64,000 bases of DNA from Nannobrachium achirus (lineage: Eukaryota; Chordata; Actinopteri; Myctophiformes; Myctophidae), in assembly GCA_963921795.1 (NCBI GenBank), contig OY997641.1, positions 23,776,033-23,840,032 on the forward strand, given 5' to 3'. Position numbers and translations under genes: made by a program. This document shows positions 12,918-64,000 of this stretch, piece by piece (the first letter of the stretch is position 1; each line of letters opens with the position of its first letter). Below the pieces are notes generated by a model. That model was not told where the DNA came from. It ran no database searches and saw only the letters and a program-made list of their open reading frames with translations.

Positions 12918-13986
12918 AAAGAGAGGTCTATACTTGAGTAAAAGTACAAAAGTATTGGCATCAAAGTACAAAATGTTTGTATGATTGCTTGTAGATCGGT
13001 TATCATTCTTTGATTTTCACAAGTCATTGTTGACATCATCATCCATTTAAGCTTTATAATTAGCTTCATACTAACATTAACATTATTTTTCTTTCAATTC
13101 TAAACGTAGAGATTAGGTTATGAAAGGAAGGTGATTAGGTGATGAAAACTAGCAAAACTATAGCAGCCATTCACTTTAATCAACGCGATGCATCCAATGT
13201 AATTGTGATGAGGATGTCAAACAAACGTTAATCACGTCGTATTTAATTATACTTCATCTGTTACAGATGATTGTCCAAATAAACCGTACGTTATTTAAAC
13301 TGTGAGCCATTTATAGACAATATGCAGTGTTGCCCTGGGCATCGTTGTAGGCTGTAGTAGGTGATGTGTCACACCATCTGCATACCATCTGCATTAACAT
13401 ATGAACTGAACGAGTATGCAAGTTGTCAATGATTTAACTCTATGACCATGATATGGGCTTTGGTGTGAAGTCATGAAAATATCGTACCCTACACAATTTA
13501 CAAAAGCAACACAAAGTACATTCATTGATGAGCTGCTTCTTCCTGTCATCTGATCAGTGTCCACACAGTAGATTAATTCGAGTTGCATTTTAATATCAAA
13601 TGAAACAGAGCAAAAACGATGTGCTGAATGAACCAATGCGAGTCTTTGAGAATTACAGTTAGTATCTTCACCAATAATGAGCACATTTCTAGAGACACGG
13701 TAACACATTCATTGTACTAAATGACAAGAAAGCATATATTTAGAACGATATGTAGCAGTGAAATACCACAAGATTTTGGAAAATGCCTACAATCAATACA
13801 CTTATTTGAACACCTTGGTTACATTAAGTTCTGCATAATGCGTACTTTCTGCTTTTGGTACATTTTAATACAAATACTTTTTATACTTGTACTCAAGTAT
13901 CCTACATTTTGAATACAAGACTTCCACTGACATTGCAGTATTGCATGATACTTAAGTAAAGAATGCGAGTACTTTTCCCACTACTG
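12918..13986. repeat. TACTTGAGTA-type inverted-repeat element, copy 1
   Basis: The left side begins near CTATACTTGAGTAAAAGTAC. The right side ends TACTTAAGTAAAG, then GAGTACTTTTCCCACTACTG. These ends match the other members at 18510-18985 and 63430-63858. The middle holds half of a dispersed palindromic repeat (12986-13002). The exact borders are uncertain. Confidence 0.5.
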
Positions 13987-14089
13987 CCTAATAAGCATGC
14001 TAGTTTTAGTACAATCAGACATCACAGATAGATTTATAGAGTAATAGGCTCTAAGGCAACTGCAAACTTAGCAGGAGTCCTCCAGGCTA

Positions 14090-14200
14090 TGGGGGAAAGT
14101 AGCTGTTGGAAAAAGTACTCAAATGTTTTACACTTGTTTTTTTTAAAGTATCTTAAAAGTATCAATACTGCACTGTAGATGTACTCAGTTATAAGTAAAA
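14090..14200. repeat. TACTTGAGTA-type element, fragment
   Basis: GGAAAAAGTACTCAAATG followed by AAAAGTATCAATACTGCA is the inverted form of the right end seen at 13960-13986 and 18930-18985. It runs into a CA microsatellite. Confidence 0.5.
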
Positions 14201-14201
14201 G

Positions 14202-14202
<1 letters not shown>

Positions 14203-14298
<96 letters not shown>

Positions 14299-14312
14299 GG
14301 GGGGGGGGGGGG
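14203..14312. repeat. (CA)n microsatellite followed by a G15 run
   Basis: CA units run from 14203 to about 14297 with one TA interruption. Fifteen consecutive G bases follow at 14298-14312. Confidence 0.97.
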
Positions 14313-14462
14313 AGTGACAAAATTCATAGATCTAGAACACAGACTTCATAGATATAGAACACAGAATATGTACAGTACAGTACAGTGAGGTACAGTATAC
14401 AGTACAGTAAAGTACAGTAAGGTAATACGCAGTTATTACTGTTGTTTGAGCACGCCCGAGTT

Positions 14463-14570
14463 TTTTCAAAACTTTTTTTTTCCAAAAAACTTTTTTTTCC
14501 AAAACTTTTTTTTTTTTCAAAAAACATTTTTTTTTTTTTTTTTTCAAAAAACTTTTTTTTCCCCCATCTG
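14463..14570. repeat. Imperfect T-run tandem repeat
   Basis: Repeated blocks of CAAAAAACTTTTTTTT-like sequence occur, alternating poly(T) and short A runs. Confidence 0.85.
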
Positions 14571-14605
14571 ACCAGCTTATATATTGACTGTGTCAATTCT
14601 TGTTT

Positions 14606-15275
14606 GCAGGTCGTTCAGTCAGAGTGTATCAAAAAGGCAACTGAGTCAAGGGCCTAAGGCAGACCGAAGCTTGTGATTGGCTGTGTGGAGGTGACGAAGG
14701 TCTGGGGGACGGAGATACACCTAAACCTAACCTTAAAGGACAACTTTTTTTTTGTTAGAGAAAAGAAAAGATGAGTGTTAAAATGTTTTCATTTTCTGCT
14801 TTCTATTGTTTTAAAGATTATTTTTAGACACAATAAGCCAGCAATTTCTTTGTTACCATTTACACCAGCCTCCATAAGTCATCTTGGGAACAGGGTTATT
14901 GTGTCTAAAAAGACATATTTAGCCACTTGCATGCATGCCCCAAACTGGGGGCATGCATGCAAATCTAAATCTTTAAAATCACTAAAACGATAGAAAGAAG
15001 TAAATGAAAACATTTGAACCCTCATCTTTTCTATTCTCTAATGACTATCTAAAATATGAACCCTTGTTCAACAAAGTTGTCCTTTAACCCTAACCTCAGT
15101 AAAACTAACACTAGTGAATGCTAACCTGGTGAATGCTAACCTGCCGATGCTGGTGAATTCTAACCTGGTGAAATGCTAACCTTCCGACGGTGGTGAATGC
15201 TAATCTGGTGAATGTTAAACTGGTCGGACCAACGGTGCTTAACCTAGTTGCTTTTTTGATACACTCTGACCTGCA
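14606..15275. mobile_element. Inverted-repeat element containing a nested TTAA hairpin
   Basis: The left end has GCAGGTC and AGAGTGTATCAAAAAGGC. The right end has GCTTTTTTGATACACTCTGA and CCTGC, its inverted partner. The interior between 15095 and 15230 is a series of GGTGAATGCTAACCT-like units. A separate TTAA-flanked element (14733-15087) is inserted inside. Borders are approximate. Confidence 0.6.
14733..15087. mobile_element. TTAA-flanked inverted-repeat element (MITE)
   Basis: The ends are TTAAAGGACAACTTT and AAAGTTGTCCTTTAA. Further inside, AAAAGATGAG pairs with CTCATCTTTT, so the arms extend well inward. No coding region is present. Confidence 0.75.
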
Positions 15276-15400
15276 AAAAATACTCTCCCGCACCATGGCA
15301 GGCACACACACGCGCCCTGATTTCACCAGAAGGTCTTAATGTTGATTACATGTTTCTGGTCGCAGTTCTGTGTGGAAGCAGTCACTGGCACAGACAGACA

Positions 15401-15401
<1 letters not shown>

Positions 15402-15465
<64 letters not shown>
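15402..15465. repeat. (CA)n microsatellite
   Basis: About 32 CA units follow a short CAGA run. Confidence 0.97.
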
Positions 15466-15467
<2 letters not shown>

Positions 15468-15817
15468 CGTGACGTGCGTCGTGATCACGGTGCGTCACGA
15501 TCACTGTGCGTCACGGTCACTCCCGCGCACGCTCGCACAAAAGTCCCTCCCCGTAAATCGTTCAGGCGGGGCACAATGTCAGACTCAAGCGTCAGCTGAG
15601 TCTGAAATCAGGCTAACATATTTGGGTAGAATTTCCACTTTTGTCAACAAAAGTGCCCTCAGGTCTCTTGCCGGGGCCCTTATTCAGCCCTGCTAGCACC
15701 TTCTGGTACTCCAACATCAAAATGACACTAAAGACTAAGCTCCAAACCTCCCAAAACAAACTGATTCGACTACTTCTCGACCTGGGGCCAATGACCCACC
15801 TTCTTTCCACACATTTT

Positions 15818-15983
15818 GCTATTCATGGGTTGCATTTGTAGTCCTAAACGGCCATGTTGAGGACTAACAACAGTGTTTCAATTTGTCTGATTGGCATAGA
15901 ACTAATGTTCTACGCCAATCAGAACACCTGTGTTGGTCCTCAATATGGCCGTTGTAGGACTACAAATGCAACCCATGAATAGC
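15818..15983. mobile_element. Hairpin element inserted in LINE remnant
   Basis: Long inverted arms: ATTCATGGGTTGCATTTGTA followed by GTCCTAAACGGCCAT on the left, and ATGGCCGTTGTAGGAC with TACAAATGCAACCCATGAAT on the right. The loop lies around 15870-15930. LINE-like reading resumes on the far side, showing that the hairpin is an insertion. Confidence 0.75.
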
Positions 15984-16105
15984 CTAAAATGGGCTGGCTC
16001 AGGGTAGAAGACAGGGTTAAACGGGGATGCCCCATGGTTCGAACTCCCGTTGGTCCGAACACCATCGGCAGGTTATAGCTACTCACCAGCGTCGGCAGGT
16101 TAAAG

Positions 16106-16395
16106 TAAGTAAGTAAGCCTTGCCGAGCCATGAGGCTCATAGGGCAGGAGCCAATCTCCTGTTTCTGTAGCGTGAGGCAGCTTTGATGTACAAGTATTAC
16201 ACCCCCTAGACATGACGCTAGTATATCGCAGGGACTTGCCCCCAATCCAACCTTTAATTATGCTGAGTGCCAAGCAGGGAGGCACTGGGTCCCATTCTTT
16301 AGAGTCTTTGGTATGACCCGACCGGGGTTTGAACCCCGATCTCTCAGTCTCAGGGTGGACACTCAAACCACTAGGCCACTGAGCTGGAGCGGCAA
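16106..16395 (-). mobile_element. tRNA-derived SINE
   Basis: On the minus strand the head reads AGCTCAGTGGCCTAGTGG (A-box region) and, about 45 bases on, GGGGTTCAAACCCCG (B box), a tRNA-like Pol III promoter. The body runs to a short tail built of CTTA/TTAC units near 16106. It lies within an insertion (16023-16519) that seems to be flanked by GGGTTAAACG on both sides (16013-16022 and 16520-16529). Confidence 0.7.
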
Positions 16396-16740
16396 ATTAG
16401 TAACTCACCAATGTTAGTTTTACTGAGATTAGGGTTAGGGCATAGTTTTACTGAGGTTAGGGTTAAGGTTTAGGTGATCGGACCAAAGGGAGTTAGAACC
16501 AAGGACATGTTATTATCGGGTTAAACGACAAAAGATGGCTTTCAGAATAGTCAATGTGACTCATTTAGTAAAGATCTGGTACACACCCATAAGACATTAT
16601 GGGTAAATTCTCTTTCTACAGCACTGCCACCCAAGTGTGGAATTCCTTGACCCCTTCCCTTAAAACATGTAGTTCACTGGCTTCCTTCAAAACTGCCCTG
16701 AAAACTCACCTTTCATGAGGCCAGAGGCGGAGGTAGTTAT

Positions 16741-17459
16741 CACATCTCTTATCATACAGGAGAATTGACCTCCACCCCCACCTTTTCCCCCCTACTCTAC
16801 ATAAATAGTGTTAAATACTTGTGATGATATTATTGAATGTCTTTTGATGCTACTTTATATGTCCATGAATTGAATACCAAGGACCTCCAACTCTAAGTGC
16901 TTTTTTGGGGTGTTTCCTGTGCTGTACTACTTTTCTTTTCGCTGCAGCCTACTGTTCTACATTTTTGTCTATATTCAAATTTATATTCATATTTAAATAT
17001 TCATTCAATCAATCAATCAATCCAACTAGTGCTTCCAAACTCCAACACGAAAAATAATCATCAGATTCTGCACAGAATGTATTGGCAGAAAGTAGCTCAT
17101 TACAATCTGGTGGAAACAAATAGCTTTCCGTACAGCTGTAATGTTGTCATTTTTAATACAATCAAATTGGACTTTTCCATGTGGAATATGCCTGGGCTGT
17201 CAAGGGTTGGTTGCCAACACTACATGTCAGATAGAAATAGGATCTATCATATCCAAGAGTTGCTTGCGGATATTTCAAAGTAACAAATTAGTGCCATCTG
17301 CCATGCCGATATAAAAAATAAAATAGTATCAGTATTTCAATAGCAATACAATAAAATGAATAAACATTGATACAATGTGACTTATGCGAATGTAATACAC
17401 ACCAGAGCCTCAGTCAGATTAACAAATGTAATATTGTATTTGTTACATGTCGGTCAACT
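16741..17459. other. Upstream intergenic sequence of bptf
   Basis: AT-rich, with a short CAAT repeat near 17006-17025. No gene is recognised. Confidence 0.5.
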
Positions 17460-17746
17460 GAAAGAACTGTGTGTGATCACGTGACCACGGTATGCCTTCT
17501 GTTTTTTCATGCATTGGAGAGAGCGAGAGGAGAAAGAAAAATGGCGGCTCTGTGCGAACCGAGACGGGACGCCGGGCTATCGTTTTGAGCTTTCTCACCC
17601 AAAAACAACACCGTGGGCCCTGCGGGACCGTGTGTTCCGAACATCCGCCCTTCCCAACCTTTCGGGGGACCCCACTTTCGCTCGTATCCGCGGTAGGCTA
17701 GGCCAGCGCAAACATTGAAGATAGGAAATAATAGCTTTCGCCTATC
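17460..17746 (+). promoter_or_regulatory. bptf: Candidate bptf promoter and 5' UTR
   Basis: GC content rises towards the bptf start. An E-box CACGTG sits at 17478-17483 in the context TCACGTGACC (USF/TFE-type). AAAATGGCGGC at 17538-17548 resembles a YY1 site, which often marks the 5' end of housekeeping transcripts. That same ATG (17541) opens a 15-codon upstream frame ending TGA at 17588. No TATA box is evident. The transcription start itself cannot be placed from sequence. Confidence 0.5.
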
Positions 17747-61706
<43,960 letters not shown>

Positions 61707-61975
61707 AATGCACCACACATTGCGCAAAAAAAAAAAAATGCACTCGCCAAGAACGCGGGTTTAATGAACAGTAAATCTGTGGCGGACTCTGCCTCCTCCT
61801 GTGCTTTGGAACTGCTCCTCCTTCCATCAACATACTGCTAAAAGAAGGCTGCCAGTCCAACCAGCGCTGCTGCTTCCAAGCAAACTTAAGCAGTGCTGTC
61901 CTCTGGCCAGCTCTGCAACCAGGGACGTCGTGGGCCTGTTTTATTGGCACTTGGACTTTCACGGGGAGTGTGAAT

Positions 61976-61981
61976 AATAAA
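61976..61981 (+). terminator. Candidate proximal poly(A) signal
   Basis: AATAAA, 270 bp after the stop codon. Confidence 0.45.
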
Positions 61982-62503
61982 GGCATTTCAGAGGAAAGTT
62001 TACCTCGGAGAAAAGACTCGTAAAGCTTTCACATTTCCATTTACTTTTTTTGCTTTTATATGTCATTCACTTCTATCCCTGTTGAGAAGTAATTAGGCCA
62101 TTGTTGTGGCCATCATGTCCAATGGAGAAGGCTCATTTCAATATTGAAATACTTTTGCTGAGTTTTACTGAGCACAGTCTATTGAGGTTTTGTGTCTGGA
62201 ATCTGATTTCACAGTGGAACTAACACACCCCTTCCCCTTTTTCATCTCATTTCTTTTATCTGAGGCATGAAAGACTATCAAAGTCTTACTAAATGTCTGG
62301 ACAGAAATAGTCAGTTTTGGTCAAGTTTCTATAGCCTACTGAAAGTAATAAGCTATTACAAATGGTTTGCTCTGCAGTAGTGACAGAAGGATTTAAATAA
62401 CTCTATTCGAAGGTGTCCTGCCCTGTTTGTAAAAAAATGTCAAATTTTGACTTTCTTTTCTTTTTTTGTATTACAGCTGAAGAAATATTGATGTATATGA
62501 AAC

Positions 62504-62509
62504 AATAAA
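62504..62509 (+). terminator. Candidate distal poly(A) signal
   Basis: AATAAA in ATGAAACAATAAATGGG, followed within 20-40 bases by a T-rich stretch. Confidence 0.5.
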
Positions 62510-62530
62510 TGGGAAAGTCTGCTTTCTTTC

Positions 62531-63429
62531 TCTTAAATCAGCATCTGGAACATTGTGTATTAGCGATTATTCTGGCTAATTTGACCTACATGAGTCTTTG
62601 AAGAGTTTCTGTTTAGGGTACCAACTGATTCTTATTATTTTTACTTTTTAATAAATATATTTGAGCACTGCAGATGTTTCACCACTGTACATCAAAAGTA
62701 AAATATATTTGTACAAATCTTTTAGTGTACAACCATATTTTCTGTACAGTAAGTTGTTTCCTCCCACTCCCATCCACCACCAATTGTTCTTTATGCATGA
62801 ATTGTATATTCTGTGCAAATACAGGATCCTAGTTCCAGAATTGTTCAGCTTCAAGATGTCCACTGATCAACATGGGACCATAGCTGTATTTAGACAGGAC
62901 ATTAATGGCTAAATGATATTAGGTTTCCTTCCCTTTTGGTAACAAGCAATTCTATATGCCTTGAAAAAGCATTTTAAATGTCTCGGCTGAATACCCATGA
63001 TGTTCACCAAAGATTTAAATTTGCATCTTGACTAATTATAATTTAATAATAGGTCTATTTATAAACATGAAGAACAACGTGGGGTCTGGGAACCTCCAGG
63101 TCTGGACATCCAAATCTAGGGGGTCCCCACTCCCCAGAGAAATTATAGATGGTTAAGAACCAAACTGACCCTTTATCTTGTCTGTATTAACTCAAAGATT
63201 GTATGGGTCCATTTGTGTACAGAAGAGTTACATTAACATTGCTTTTACATTATACATTAGGGTCTGTAGCCTAATGCATGTCAAACTGAGGGTTCTTGAA
63301 ATTAAAATGGTTGAGAATCATAAATCTCTTATGGGGGGTCCCTGGCTGGTACATGGGATTGCCATACCAACTAGATTTCTCTGCCAAAAATGCTGCATCA
63401 TTTGGAAATAAAATAACTCCCCCAAATAA
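62531..63429. other. 3' flank of bptf, no gene recognised
   Basis: AT-rich. GGTCCCCACTCCCCAGAG near 63123 and TGGTTGAGAATCATAA near 63308 resemble decayed pieces of the CAGTGGTTCTCAACC hAT group. Confidence 0.45.
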
Positions 63430-63858
63430 ACCATCTAGAAGTACTGTACTTGAGTACAAATTTGAGTTATTTGTAGCCTACTTTACTTGAGTATTTACAA
63501 TATGTTTACCTCTACCCCACTAACTTGGATTCAAATAAATGTATACTTTTTACCACTACAAAACAACGACGCATCGTGAACTGGAAATGGGGCGTGATCG
63601 TAGCCTAAGTTTTGAATTCCAGACATTTACTACTTGTAAGGGCACGGCCATACCGGAATAATATTCTATTCCGCCAATGAATTTTACATTTTTTGAAATC
63701 CACTAATGGCAGCAACCCGCTCCATTCCCACTGAAATGCATTGGCATTCCCATAGTAGTAGAAAATAATAAAAGTGTGGTGTGACTTTGCTTACAGTATT
63801 TCTACATTGTTGTAGTATTGATACCTTTACTTGCGAGTACTTTTTTCCCCACTACTGC
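63430..63858. repeat. TACTTGAGTA-type inverted-repeat element, copy 3
   Basis: The left part is AGTACTGTACTTGAGTAC and TTTACTTGAGTATTTACA. The right end is CTTTACTTGCGAGTAC then TTTTTTCCCCACTACTG. It has the same end plan as the elements at 12918-13986 and 18510-18985. Borders are approximate. Confidence 0.55.
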
Positions 63859-64000
63859 ATACCACGTGTTCGGATCTCGCGATGTTTTCTCTCCCTGACA
63901 ACACTTCCTGTGCATCCGTGTGCATCCTGTGATTTTTTGAAAGGCCCAATGAATGGCCGGAGCCGGATGCATCTGCTTGAACAGTCCAATCAGAACGCTT

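Larger units (their letters stand above)
15640..16740 (+). pseudogene. LINE remnant interrupted by a hairpin element and a SINE-bearing insertion
   Basis: Plus-strand segments 15640-15817, 15984-16022 and 16520-16740 read as one LINE C-terminal region. They encode LKTKLQTSQNKLIRLLLDLG, then NWLRVEDRVKR after the hairpin. At the end is an out-of-frame stretch that resembles the final WNSL...LKTHL motif of such elements. Interruptions at 15818-15983 and 16023-16519 split it. The copy is dead. Confidence 0.6.
61707..62530 (+). other. bptf: Probable bptf 3' UTR
   Basis: Non-coding sequence after the TAG. Poly(A) signal candidates are AATAAA at 61976-61981 and 62504-62509, with a third at 62650-62655. 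The true end is not certain. Confidence 0.6.

Noticed and set aside
16430-16470. GTTAGGGTTAGG and AGGTTAGGGTT considered as interstitial telomere sequence
   Set aside because: Only a few imperfect units, and they fall within the repeat block also seen at 14.7 and 15.1 kb.

Overview
The window is vertebrate nuclear DNA, most likely from a ray-finned (teleost) fish. It has intron-rich genes with GT-AG splice sites, long CA/GT microsatellites, a V-SINE-type SINE, fish-style L2/CR1 and RTE-like LINE debris, and many non-autonomous hAT and TTAA-flanked hairpin elements. Two protein genes and one tRNA gene are supported. I cannot name the species.

Layout. Positions 1-797 hold the last intron and last coding exon of grb2 (C-terminal SH3 domain, plus strand), followed by a probable 3' UTR to about 3.2 kb. 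From about 3.3 to 17.4 kb is intergenic DNA made largely of transposon debris. It includes a three-level nest (hAT, then LINE, then hAT) at 6473-9577, an intact minus-strand tRNA-Ser(AGA) at 9951-10032, LINE fragments, SINEs and hairpin elements. From 17747 to 61706 lies a complete bptf gene (BPTF/FALZ/NURF301, the large subunit of the NURF chromatin remodeller), plus strand. I assembled 32 coding exons by hand. Their lengths sum to 11,232 nt, an open frame of 3,743 residues plus stop, with phase agreeing at every junction. The rest, to 64000, is 3' UTR and repeat-rich flank.

The bptf product reads: AT-hook/RGG-like basic start, acidic stretch, DDT domain, first PHD finger, WHIM-type region, long disordered Ser/Thr-rich region, conserved central block, Thr/Ala/Pro- and Gln-rich region, basic coiled region, Arg/Lys-Asp repeat, two adjacent C-terminal PHD fingers with intact aromatic cages, and bromodomain. 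It is about 700 residues longer than the roughly 3,046-residue human protein as I recall it. The extra length lies mainly in a nine-unit 24-residue tandem repeat (exon 23), a Gln-rich exon with a 49-Gln run (exon 24) and an RD/KD-rich repeat (exon 27).

The features most worth a second look are: the coding repeat array with a higher-order period; a symmetric cassette exon that would switch one C-terminal PHD finger to two; a second possible terminal exon; intronic fragments of bptf's own exons 19-20; a dispersed palindromic repeat family with about eleven copies; and several nested transposons whose borders are fixed by perfect 8-bp target duplications.
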